From a virus, in the IMG/VR virus record IMGVR_UViG_3300047551_001464, positions 1-27,065 of that record: 27,065 nt of DNA; one strand, written 5' to 3'. How positions within the stretch are numbered: position 1 is the first letter of the stretch; each line of letters begins with the position of its first letter. This document shows, piece by piece, positions 19,275-26,928 of the stretch. The position numbers and the translations under genes were made by a program. A model generated the notes under the pieces. The model was not told where the DNA came from, did not search any database, and was given only the letters and a program-made list of their open reading frames with translations.

Positions 19275-19487
19275 ATGACAAACCAACCCACCTCAACAAG
19301 CCACCCCAAACTCCACAACTCCGAGACCAAAATCACGCTCATGTTTGAACCGATTGATGCGGACAACATCACGGTCTGGGAGTACGCCAAGAACAAATGG
19401 AGTCAGATAGCGACCCTCAAAAAGGAATTCGCCCGAACCATGTGGAACTACCATGTGGAACACGGGTCGGTCAGATTGACCGATTAA
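19275..19487 (+). CDS. small phage protein of an ARxxW family
   Basis: This is a 70-residue protein of unknown function. The start at 19275 fits the promoter at 19239-19267; upstream in-frame codons would lie before the transcription start. The second half LKKEFARTMWNYHVEHGSVRLTD repeats the family motif of the genes at 136, 482, 826 and 2689, although it lies 16 kb away. Its stop codon overlaps the stop of the convergent lipoprotein gene by 4 bp. Like the genes at 136 and 3034 it is predicted to be leaderless. Confidence 0.72.
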   Translation: MTNQPTSTSHPKLHNSETKITLMFEPIDADNITVWEYAKNKWSQIATLKKEFARTMWNYHVEHGSVRLTD

Positions 19488-20389
19488 GTCCCTGTGGTTC
19501 CTGTGGGGAAGGTTGGCGGGTGGCCGTTGGTCACCTTGACCTTGGAGATAATCTCTTTCGTGATGTCTGAGTGAACGCTCTCTGCGACCCCGCCCGGGCC
19601 GAAGATGCGGTTCTTCTCATCTTCCGTCATCGTCTCCTTGAGAATCTCAATCATGGAAACGATTTCGGCTACAGCCGTATCCGCCTTGCGTTGCTTAATC
19701 ATGGAGCGAATCATGATGACCATGCCCGTGACGATGAGGCCGACAAGCATGAACGCTCCGAACTGGGCGATTTCCTTCATGTAGAACTGCGATGCCGCCG
19801 CAAAGCCAAGCATGATGCCGCCAATCATCATGATGGTGAAGCCCATGGACTTGTTGGCAAAGAAGGCGACAGCCGCTCCACCGATAATCACAAGGAAGCC
19901 AACGACCCAGAACACGACGATGTAGGAATAGAGACGCTTCAGGGATTCGGCCTTCGCCTGCTCCTGCTGTTGCTGAAGTTCAACCGCCTTCTTCTCAAGG
20001 TTCTTGATGTTCTCAGTCACGCCCGACAGAACGGTCAAATCCTTGTCAATCTGCAACGACACATCCGTGATGTAGGTCGCACTATCCTGAATCTTGTTGG
20101 CCTTCACGATGGAGTCCGTCACCAAGTCCTTCTTGGCGGGGTCTTCCACACTCGCCTGAATCTCCCAGAGGTTATTCTCCAGTTCGGTTCCGTTGTTCTT
20201 GATGGTGTCAACTTCGGTGCGAATGTTCGTGGTCTGCTCGTCAATCTTCACGCTGAGATTCTCAATCGTGGGAATCGTGGCGTTGATTTCAACGGCGGGT
20301 GTCGGGGCATCGTCTGTGCCGTGTGAGCGGCAGGAGATAAGACCGAGACCGAGAGTCAATGTGGCGAGGAGTGTATGTAATGTTTTCAT
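19484..20389 (-). CDS. predicted lipoprotein with coiled coil and three membrane helices
   Basis: This is a 301-residue protein. MKTLHTLLATLTLGLGLISC is a lipoprotein signal with Cys at residue 20 as the expected lipid site. An extended polar coiled-coil region follows (about 40-150), then three hydrophobic helices (155-177, 182-202, 209-227) and a cytoplasmic-type tail ending in Pro/Gly/Thr repeats. The ATG at 20389 sits 5 nt after a CATAAATA element and has no ribosome-binding site; upstream frames would cross that element. The layout suggests a protein spanning the envelope, such as a lysis or spanin-like factor, or one blocking other phages. No family is recognised. Confidence 0.65.
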   Translation of the reverse strand: MKTLHTLLATLTLGLGLISCRSHGTDDAPTPAVEINATIPTIENLSVKIDEQTTNIRTEVDTIKNNGTELENNLWEIQASVEDPAKKDLVTDSIVKANKIQDSATYITDVSLQIDKDLTVLSGVTENIKNLEKKAVELQQQQEQAKAESLKRLYSYIVVFWVVGFLVIIGGAAVAFFANKSMGFTIMMIGGIMLGFAAASQFYMKEIAQFGAFMLVGLIVTGMVIMIRSMIKQRKADTAVAEIVSMIEILKETMTEDEKNRIFGPGGVAESVHSDITKEIISKVKVTNGHPPTFPTGTTGT

Positions 20390-20394
20390 ATAGG

Positions 20395-20402
20395 TATTTA
20401 TG
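20395..20402 (-). promoter_or_regulatory. late-type promoter CATAAATA next to ATG
   Basis: CATAAATA on the minus strand ends 5 nt before the start codon of the lipoprotein gene. With a start 6-8 nt downstream of the octamer, the mRNA would be leaderless or begin inside the start codon. No Shine-Dalgarno sequence is present. Confidence 0.5.
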
Positions 20403-20418
20403 GTTTGGGGGGTTGCGG

Positions 20419-20425
20419 CTAAATA
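20419..20425 (+). promoter_or_regulatory. late-type promoter CTAAATA
   Basis: CTAAATA on the plus strand, 17 nt before the ATG at 20442 and directly followed by the ribosome-binding site GGGGGAG. It diverges from the CATAAATA element at 20395-20402. Confidence 0.45.
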
Positions 20426-20441
20426 CGGGGGAGACTTCATC

Positions 20442-20699
20442 ATGCCCGAAGAAATCACACCCGACAACTGGGACAAGGTGTCTAAAGATTACATTGATCG
20501 CTGTGAGGACAGCACACGAAGAATGATGCGGATTCACAATCTTGCAAAGTCCTCGCCCAGTACCCCACCCGAAACACTCACAACCATTCGTAAAATGATC
20601 AGTGACAACCTTGAACTGATAAAAGCCATCAAAACAATTGATACGGAGGTTCAGAATGCCAAGAAGACAGTCGGTGGTTCGCCCGAAACGCCCGTCTAA
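20442..20699 (+). CDS. small hypothetical protein
   Basis: This is an 85-residue protein of unknown function. The ATG follows GGGGGAG at 9 nt. The sequence is polar and helical (EITPDNWDKVSKDYIDRCED, LELIKAIKTIDTEVQNAKK), with no membrane segment. It is an isolated plus-strand unit between two minus-strand transcripts. Its last 44 bases also encode, in another frame, the start of a basic peptide with a strong ribosome-binding site, so both products probably come from one message. Confidence 0.7.
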   Translation: MPEEITPDNWDKVSKDYIDRCEDSTRRMMRIHNLAKSSPSTPPETLTTIRKMISDNLELIKAIKTIDTEVQNAKKTVGGSPETPV

Positions 20700-20784
20700 A
20701 CCAATAAGCCCAACGGACAAGAGAGTGAGTTCCTCACCCAAAAGTCCGATGAAGTCAATGATGCCGACGAAGCCAAAGCCTTAA
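20656..20784 (+). CDS. 42-residue very basic Pro/Ser/Lys-rich peptide
   Basis: A short frame encodes MPRRQSVVRPKRPSKPISPT followed by a second half with SSSPKSPMKSMMPTKPKP. It has 12 Lys or Arg, one Asp and nine or ten Pro. A perfect GGAGG lies 6 nt before the ATG. It overlaps the 85-residue gene by 44 bases in another frame and ends in overlap with the convergent tail gene. The S-P-K and S-P-x-K pieces recall DNA-binding tails of histone H1-like proteins. A DNA- or RNA-binding role, perhaps in DNA condensation, is an inference. Confidence 0.6.
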   Translation: MPRRQSVVRPKRPSKPISPTDKRVSSSPKSPMKSMMPTKPKP

Positions 20785-21326
20785 AGGTTGTCCACCGTAA
20801 ATGTGTCAAATACGAATGTCACCGTAGCGGTCAAGACGGACGGTTCACTTTCTGCATGACTCAAGGAAAATCCAGACAACTGAGTGGGAATCATGTTGCG
20901 GTAAGTGATCCTTTTGAAGGGGTTCTTTTTGTTATTGAGTAACAGCATCACCCCGTCCGATGGCCCAGCAAGATGCTCGGGAACGATTTCCTTGAAGTCA
21001 CGATACGGTGCGCCTGAGCGAAACCATTTGACCATTTCCATGTAGTTCTTGAACTCCTCGTCTATGATGAATCGGATGGACACATCCGTTGATGCCGAAC
21101 CGCCTGGTATTTTCAAAGGTGTGGCGGTAATGTAATCATAACTTATGGGATTGGCCGACGATGAGGGCGTGGTGATGGATGTGCAAAAGTATGTGACATT
21201 CGGAACCTTCTTCAGCAAAAATCTGAAGTTGGTATTCAGAGCGAGATTGGTGTTGATAGGCGTGGCCTTCAACATACCATACTCGTCTAACGAGGGAATG
21301 TAATTTTTCGGATTCGTGCCTGCCAT
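20781..21326 (-). CDS. gp19-like tail tube paralog B
   Basis: This is a 181-residue protein. The pattern NFRFLLKKVPNVTYFCTSIT near residue 32, V-x-I-R-F-I-I-D-E-E-F-x-N-Y-x-E-M-V-x-W (about 83-102) and LLNNKKNPFKRITYRNM (about 129-145) match tail tube proteins of T4-like phages (gp19; usual length about 163). It would form, or start, the inner tube through which DNA passes. It is a diverged paralog of the gene at 26324 and has the same length. It may be the tube and the other the tube initiator, or the reverse. The ribosome-binding site AGGATAAG precedes the ATG. It is last in the tail module. Confidence 0.82.
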   Translation of the reverse strand: MAGTNPKNYIPSLDEYGMLKATPINTNLALNTNFRFLLKKVPNVTYFCTSITTPSSSANPISYDYITATPLKIPGGSASTDVSIRFIIDEEFKNYMEMVKWFRSGAPYRDFKEIVPEHLAGPSDGVMLLLNNKKNPFKRITYRNMIPTQLSGFSLSHAESEPSVLTATVTFVFDTFTVDNL

Positions 21327-21328
21327 AC

Positions 21329-21880
21329 TTATCCTGTGATACCGCCGACCAATCTGGTTCCGTCAACTGACGAGCAGAAACTCGTGAACGATGTCGCACC
21401 CGATGCGTTTCTGAATGTGTACTGATTAACACCGCTTGCGGGTGTCAGGTCAACCTTGCCGTACATGAACGCTGTAAGCATCTCATAAAGTTTGGTCTGA
21501 GTGATATCACCATCGTATGTCGCACCCTTGATGGTATCTCTGATCTGATCAAAAATTCCCGCCGTGAGTCCCACCACAGGCGAGGCATCGCTTGTTTGGA
21601 AAGATACGGGATCGGCCAACCACCATGCGGTCAGACCTGATCCCACGACAAACTGAACATTTCCAGAATCGCAGTCGCTCTCTGCTTGGCTTAGTGTCAA
21701 CTTATAGACACCTTGTCCGATTTCAGTCACGGCATTTGCCGCCGCCGCCGAGACTCCTCCGTCTTTGGAAACAAAACCCTGTAAATCCCCATTCAAAACC
21801 AAGAACTGGTTTCCTCCAGTGTGACTTCTGACCTGAGTGTATATCGTTTGTCCTGCAATATTCTTATAAATGAGCGTCAT
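21329..21880 (-). CDS. phage structural protein, tail fibre-associated
   Basis: This is a 183-residue protein. The segment VSKDGGVSAAAANAVTEIGQGVYKLTLSQAE (about residues 38-67) is a recurring module of phage tail and fibre proteins: K-D-G-G, then Ala/Asn run, T-E-I-G-x-G-x-Y-K-L-x-L-x-x-x-E. The rest is beta-rich and ends SSVDGTRLVGGITG. It lies between the 1473-residue adhesin-like gene and tail tube paralog B with 2-13 nt gaps, so it is a member of the same late transcript. The likely role is attachment of fibres or the tail tip. There is no membrane segment. Confidence 0.72.
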   Translation of the reverse strand: MTLIYKNIAGQTIYTQVRSHTGGNQFLVLNGDLQGFVSKDGGVSAAAANAVTEIGQGVYKLTLSQAESDCDSGNVQFVVGSGLTAWWLADPVSFQTSDASPVVGLTAGIFDQIRDTIKGATYDGDITQTKLYEMLTAFMYGKVDLTPASGVNQYTFRNASGATSFTSFCSSVDGTRLVGGITG

Positions 21881-21893
21881 TTTTATCTCCGAA

Positions 21894-24800
21894 TTAGTAT
21901 GAGAAAAATCTTCTGATAGCCCCTTCGAACGGAGGGGGCGGTGTTATTTCAAGCGTAAACCCATCGGTTATTGTTTGATTCACAGCCGATGATGCGTCCG
22001 TAACAGTAATCGTGTATGTTACGGGTTCGCTGACAACAGTAGGCGTTCCCGATATTTCACCTGTAGATGTATTTAACGACAACCCAGACGGCAAAGACGG
22101 GCTGATGCTATAAACCAACGGAGTCCTACCGCCACTTGCGGTGATCGGTGTAAACGATGTCAGCACTTTATTCACTTCACTTGTGACATTTGAAGTGTTG
22201 ACAGAGTATGTAAGGATCTCATTGACTCTCAGCGTAAAAGACCTATTGGTTCCAGTTTGGGGCGGTGTCAGCGAGTCTTCCACCGAGACGGTGTGCGTGA
22301 CCACCGAATAGGCGGATGTCGGCGTTCCTGTGATTCCTCCCGTAGATGTGTTGAAGAACAATCCGTTCGGGAGAGCGGGGCTTATGCCGTACACCAGATT
22401 TCCTATACCACCAGAACCAGAAACTGGTATGACTGGAGTTATAAGGTTGCCTCTGATATATTCCAATGTCGAACTATCAAGGGATGTTGTGATCGGTGTG
22501 GTGGCCTGAACCACCAGATCGAATGAAGTTACTCCAGTTTGGCCAACTCCATCCGCCGCCTTCACATCAATTTGAAATGTTCCAGTACTTATACTATCGG
22601 AAGGGGTTCCCGACACCACACCGTTCGTAGACGATATGGAAAGGTCGGACGGCAATTGATATGGAGATGTCACCGATATGCTGTAACTGATATCACCTTC
22701 GCCTCCGCTTCCAAGTATCGGTTGAGTCGGAGTCATGGGGACTCTCTTCATAACCGTAACGGTGGATTGAAGAACACTCACACTAACCACGGGATAGGAT
22801 TCGGCCACTTGAAGGTTGAAAGACTTGGATGATGTTCGGCTGATCGCATCCGTAAATGTAACCGTATGCGAAGTCGGTGTCTGAATCGTAGTCGGAGTTC
22901 CTGATATTTTGCCCGTTGAGGTCGAGAAATTCACCCCTGATGGCAGGGCGGGTGATACGCTATAAACCTGAGGAGAGCGACCTCCCGCACCAGTAACGGG
23001 AGCAAATCCGTCAGATGGAGTTATGGCTGTTCCCTGTCTCAAGGACACACTCGGTCTGTTCAGATTTGTCTCAATCGGATTATCCACGGTAACATTCACA
23101 GTGAAAGGCAATTGTGTTGACGGCGATTGGCTGTCTCTTACAAAGAATGTGTATACGGTTGTTGCTTGGGTTTGTGTTGGAATTCCCTGTATGGATATGG
23201 GTTCGGGTACGGATTTGGTTCCCAGACCGTTCACTATCAAACCCGTAGGTAATGTTCCTGACCGTGTTATGGTATAGGGAGGAACTCCATTCGAATAGGT
23301 TGCAATTGTGGTCGGGGATGGAGTTACGACATTGTTTTTTGTCAGGTTGAATGTCGTGTTTGAAATAGAGACGCTGAGGGGCGTTGGGTTTGCTAAGGTT
23401 GCTGTGATAGTTCTATCAATATTTGTAAAAGCGTCTGAAACACGAATAGTCAGTGTTCTTGATGCTACCTGAGATGCGTCATTTGGAGTTCCGCTGATTA
23501 CACCTGTGGATGTGTCTAATGATAATCCTGTGAACAAACTTCCATTCACAAGAGTGTATCTGATAGATCCTTCTCCACCCGATGCAACAATAACTTGGGT
23601 TGGAGTCATTTGCTCCAAAGGTGTCAGTTGTAAATTATTTACTTGAGTAATAGTTAGCGGAGTTGGGGGTGTTGGTTCGACATAACTTGGATCGAAGTAA
23701 CTAAATGGAGGAAATGGTCTTGGCAATTGATAATTACACCGTGGCCAATTATAATATCCTCCAAATAACGAAAAATTTCCATATCGAACCATATCGGATC
23801 TATAAAGTCTGGTATGACTGGTGTGTGCGTGAGATGCATTCAATCCGCCTAATGTTGGTGCGCCAGTATACCAATTGGCTAATGTTTCTGATGCTCTTTC
23901 CAACATTGAATATTTAAAACACCTTGCAAGAAGTTGCGTTGAATAGTAACCAGAATCACTATCAAACCATTTTTTGCTGTCTAAAACATAATTTTTAACA
24001 CCAATTAAGGTCATCGCAAGTGGATCAAATGAGTTCCAAGTATAAAAGTCGTCATTTGGAAATTGATGTGTACTTGGACTCGTGGGTAGAGGAGGGCTTC
24101 CAAAATCGGGGCAGTGTGTGCAATTAAAATTATTCTTAGGTGGGTATAAAGGTGGTTGCGGTTTATGCCAACTTATTACTGAAGTCGGATTTCCTGTATT
24201 CGGTCCAGTCAAGCAAGACTTAATTTTCGAATCATTCATTCTATACGCTATCGCACCATAATTAAAAACCGATCTGGTTACATTTGCTGATAATGATGGA
24301 TTTGTATTAGGAAGTGTCACACCAGGACAACTGACTTCTATATTGACACCTATATTTGATGTTGATGTATTGATGCTACTAACACGGCTTGGTCCATAAG
24401 AACTCAAAGCCGAATTCAATAAACTGGTGGTTGGATAAATAAGATTGGAATAAGATGCGATATTAATTGGTTGATTTACCGATGTGTAAAAATAATTATT
24501 TAAAGTTGGATTAGCATAGTCGTATGAACTGTTGTATACGGAATTTGTTCCGCCCGCACCTGTAGATCCGCCGCAATATTCGTCTTTAGTATGAAGAGTA
24601 ACATATCCTGAAACTTGACCAATAAATGCGGTGCATCCTCCGGGAAGATCCGTCAAACTACTCACACTTCCGCCTTGAGTCGTAAGATAATAATACGAAG
24701 TCGCCCCCGGATAAGGAAAGGGGTGAACGCTTTTTGTGCTACTTAAATTTGGTGCGATATTAGATGAACCCGTAAAATGTCCTGTGATCGAGTTCAGTGA

Positions 24801-26315
24801 TGCGTAACTGTTACTTGTGAGCGATTTGGTCCAGTGGTATGACCAAGGTTTGTTTATATTTTGTTTGGGCGGTAATAAGGCAGGAACTTGAGCATCGGCT
24901 CTAAGATGTCTCTTTGAACTGAACGCCTGAACTGGCCAATATTTCCAGTTTTCATCTGGTTGATAAACTCTGTAATAATAATTCTCCCATCTTCTCGTTC
25001 CTGTCGCATTTTGCTGTGGAATTGGGAACATATGTTCATAATTTCCACAGTATGAGTTATTCGGGAACACCAACTTCACCGCCTCGTACGCCGCCTTGTA
25101 CATGGCGTAGTCGTACATCTTCATGAAATACGGAGCCATGCGACGATGGAATTCACGATTGTGATCGGAGCCATTGTAGAGCATATCATCTTGATAAGGA
25201 AGTCCGCCTGCGTATCCCGCCGCAGTTGACGCTTCGTTGAAAGCGTTCTGCATCGTTTTTCCGATCCAAGTTTGGCTGGCCGTGTCAAACTCCTCGTATA
25301 CGACCTCAGTCGAATATCTGGAATCGGCGACGATGGATCTCCAAACACTTGACTTCCAACATCTTGGTGAAGTCTGATATGTCGATCCCTCGTTTCCAAC
25401 CAGAATGGGAAATCTGAATCGTGAGTCATCATGCTTGAACAAGAAATAGCCAGGGTAAATAAGACCTCTTCTGTCACATTCCTTTTTCATGCTATAAAGC
25501 ACAGCATAGATCCAATCGGCATATGTCCTCAGTTCATAAACTGATCGTCCACCAGATGTAACATCAGTCCTAAATGCGTTATATGTTGGTGTTCCCCGAG
25601 CGTTTGAATTATACCCAACGCTTATTTTTTGTGACGCATTCGGCCCATTTGGTGCGAAATACAGGTAGTAATCGGATGAAGGGCTGAAGTCCGATGTTGT
25701 CAGCACATTGTTCACCTGATCATTTGGATGATCAAAAAGTCCGTAATTTTTGTAAGTTGTCGTAACCCGACCATCCACACTTGAATCGGCGAAGTCCTCA
25801 AATAATACAGCACCGCCGATATTGGTATTCACGCCTCCGACATTACCCTTTCCCGTTGTCAGGGTTTGAAAGTCAAACCAGTCAGCCATTCGCCTACCAG
25901 TATTGATTGCGTTTGTTAATGTGTAGTAGTAGGGGGTTCCACTTGAGTTTGTGTCGATTAGGTAATCAGGCCATGTGTTATTATTCGGGGGCTTATTTCC
26001 CAAGTCTACAGGAGTGTCCGCTCTATTAAAACTATTACCACCAACTCTCGCTATCTTTGATACGGCAGGAATTCTCCACATCGGATGTTGTGTGCTTCTT
26101 GATGGGTCGGTATTTGAAACCCATTGACCAGTATCGGCTGATTGATATGGCGGCCTATCCCAGAGAAAAACATTAGCACAACAATACAACGGATCTTTCA
26201 GTCCAAGTCTATTGCTCGATGCGTAATTATAACTAACCCCGTTATCGGTGTTATTCGGGTCTGAGTCCAAGTATTGAGAAATACTCACATATGAAGCGGT
26301 TGGTGTGGAAGGCAT
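21894..26315 (-). CDS. very large adhesin-like tail protein with six putative Ig domains
   Basis: This is a 1473-residue protein. Residues about 882-1465 hold six putative Ig (He_PIG-type) repeats, each with L-P-x-G-L-x-x-x-x-x-T-G-x-I-x-G-T-P (copies near IPALPSGL-type strings such as SPSLPSGLSL and SPALPNGLFF). Such repeats bind surfaces in phage and bacterial adhesins. The N-terminal ~880 residues are rich in Tyr, Asn, Ser and Trp and match nothing I recognise. One part (residues about 250-420, with LRTYADWIYAVLYSMKKEC and GYFLFKHDD) could be a catalytic barrel. DNA coding for about residues 420-880 is much more AT-rich than the ends, indicating a mosaic. Likely a receptor-binding or tail fibre protein. 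Confidence 0.8.
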   Translation of the reverse strand: MPSTPTASYVSISQYLDSDPNNTDNGVSYNYASSNRLGLKDPLYCCANVFLWDRPPYQSADTGQWVSNTDPSRSTQHPMWRIPAVSKIARVGGNSFNRADTPVDLGNKPPNNNTWPDYLIDTNSSGTPYYYTLTNAINTGRRMADWFDFQTLTTGKGNVGGVNTNIGGAVLFEDFADSSVDGRVTTTYKNYGLFDHPNDQVNNVLTTSDFSPSSDYYLYFAPNGPNASQKISVGYNSNARGTPTYNAFRTDVTSGGRSVYELRTYADWIYAVLYSMKKECDRRGLIYPGYFLFKHDDSRFRFPILVGNEGSTYQTSPRCWKSSVWRSIVADSRYSTEVVYEEFDTASQTWIGKTMQNAFNEASTAAGYAGGLPYQDDMLYNGSDHNREFHRRMAPYFMKMYDYAMYKAAYEAVKLVFPNNSYCGNYEHMFPIPQQNATGTRRWENYYYRVYQPDENWKYWPVQAFSSKRHLRADAQVPALLPPKQNINKPWSYHWTKSLTSNSYASLNSITGHFTGSSNIAPNLSSTKSVHPFPYPGATSYYYLTTQGGSVSSLTDLPGGCTAFIGQVSGYVTLHTKDEYCGGSTGAGGTNSVYNSSYDYANPTLNNYFYTSVNQPINIASYSNLIYPTTSLLNSALSSYGPSRVSSINTSTSNIGVNIEVSCPGVTLPNTNPSLSANVTRSVFNYGAIAYRMNDSKIKSCLTGPNTGNPTSVISWHKPQPPLYPPKNNFNCTHCPDFGSPPLPTSPSTHQFPNDDFYTWNSFDPLAMTLIGVKNYVLDSKKWFDSDSGYYSTQLLARCFKYSMLERASETLANWYTGAPTLGGLNASHAHTSHTRLYRSDMVRYGNFSLFGGYYNWPRCNYQLPRPFPPFSYFDPSYVEPTPPTPLTITQVNNLQLTPLEQMTPTQVIVASGGEGSIRYTLVNGSLFTGLSLDTSTGVISGTPNDASQVASRTLTIRVSDAFTNIDRTITATLANPTPLSVSISNTTFNLTKNNVVTPSPTTIATYSNGVPPYTITRSGTLPTGLIVNGLGTKSVPEPISIQGIPTQTQATTVYTFFVRDSQSPSTQLPFTVNVTVDNPIETNLNRPSVSLRQGTAITPSDGFAPVTGAGGRSPQVYSVSPALPSGVNFSTSTGKISGTPTTIQTPTSHTVTFTDAISRTSSKSFNLQVAESYPVVSVSVLQSTVTVMKRVPMTPTQPILGSGGEGDISYSISVTSPYQLPSDLSISSTNGVVSGTPSDSISTGTFQIDVKAADGVGQTGVTSFDLVVQATTPITTSLDSSTLEYIRGNLITPVIPVSGSGGIGNLVYGISPALPNGLFFNTSTGGITGTPTSAYSVVTHTVSVEDSLTPPQTGTNRSFTLRVNEILTYSVNTSNVTSEVNKVLTSFTPITASGGRTPLVYSISPSLPSGLSLNTSTGEISGTPTVVSEPVTYTITVTDASSAVNQTITDGFTLEITPPPPFEGAIRRFFSY
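21940..23680 (-). repeat. six putative Ig (He_PIG-type) protein repeats
   Basis: Six units of roughly 85-100 residues lie head to tail, each with a TPT or SGGEG segment, L-P-x-(G/D)-L and S-G-T-P. The second unit is the most divergent (QGIPTQ in place of SGTPT). The DNA is not repeated closely, so the copies are old. Confidence 0.85.
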
Positions 26316-26323
26316 ATCTTTCC

Positions 26324-26869
26324 TTACAATGAATCTAAGTCATATGAACTGAACGCAAATGTCGCTGTCGCCGTGGTCGCTGTCGCATCCGTAAGTGCGC
26401 TGTTGTATTCGATACTGGTTATACCCGTAATCATCAGACCGTTGAATCTGAATCGAGCGACTGGGTTTTTCTTGTTTGACAGAATCAGCAGATGTCCCAC
26501 ATTTGACAGCAGGTTGATGCTGGTGTCGATTCCCGTCTTGAAAAAGTCCTCGAAAACCAAGGTTGACTTATACCAATCGACCATTTGTTGGTAGTTGGAA
26601 TAGTCCTCATTGACGATGAACTTGACTGTCATATCACCGTGTGTGATTTTGTGACCGAAAAATTTAAGGGCGGGAGCCATTCTCATGGGCACACGAATCG
26701 GCTCACAAGTCATGTCTGGAAAAGAGACCTCTGTGCAGAAGTAAACCCCCGAACGAACCTTCGGTATCATCAACCGAAAGTTTGATGCGAAGGATGGGTT
26801 CGTGTTTTCGGGGGTGTTTTGTAAAGCACCCGCAACACGATCCTGTGGAATCATTGGTTTCTCTGCCAT
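26324..26869 (-). CDS. gp19-like tail tube paralog A
   Basis: This is a 181-residue protein. NFRLMIPKVRSGVYFCTEVS (about 30-49), MTVKFIVNEDYSNYQQMVDW (about 80-99) and LSNKKNPVARFRFNGLMIT (about 130-148) match T4-like tail tube proteins. It shares FxVNEDYxNY-type, SNKKNP and YFC patterns with the gene at 20781. It is first in the tail transcript. The start codon lies 6 nt after a CTAAATA late-type promoter with no ribosome-binding site, so it is probably made from a leaderless late message, unusual for a structural protein needed in many copies. Confidence 0.82.
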   Translation of the reverse strand: MAEKPMIPQDRVAGALQNTPENTNPSFASNFRLMIPKVRSGVYFCTEVSFPDMTCEPIRVPMRMAPALKFFGHKITHGDMTVKFIVNEDYSNYQQMVDWYKSTLVFEDFFKTGIDTSINLLSNVGHLLILSNKKNPVARFRFNGLMITGITSIEYNSALTDATATTATATFAFSSYDLDSL

Positions 26870-26875
26870 TGACTA

Positions 26876-26882
26876 TATTTAG
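26876..26882 (-). promoter_or_regulatory. late-type promoter CTAAATA next to ATG
   Basis: The minus strand CCTAAATA ends 6 nt before the ATG of tail tube paralog A. There is no Shine-Dalgarno sequence in between. Presumed promoter of the tail module. Confidence 0.6.
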
Positions 26883-26888
26883 GGGAAT

Positions 26889-26918
26889 AACAACGGGCAG
26901 GTTTCCCCGCCCGCTGTT
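26889..26918 (-). terminator. hairpin terminator after partial gene
   Basis: On the minus strand AACAGCGGGC, a 10-nt loop and GCCCGTTGTT form a 10-bp stem (one G-T pair), followed by ATT. The T-tract is weak, so termination may be partial. It lies between the window-edge gene and the tail promoter. Confidence 0.55.
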
Positions 26919-26928
26919 TAGTATCTTA

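Noticed and set aside
19571-20326. 251-codon open frame on the plus strand, rich in His and Asp
   Set aside because: Antisense to the lipoprotein gene, whose signal peptide, coiled coil and membrane helices make it the real one.
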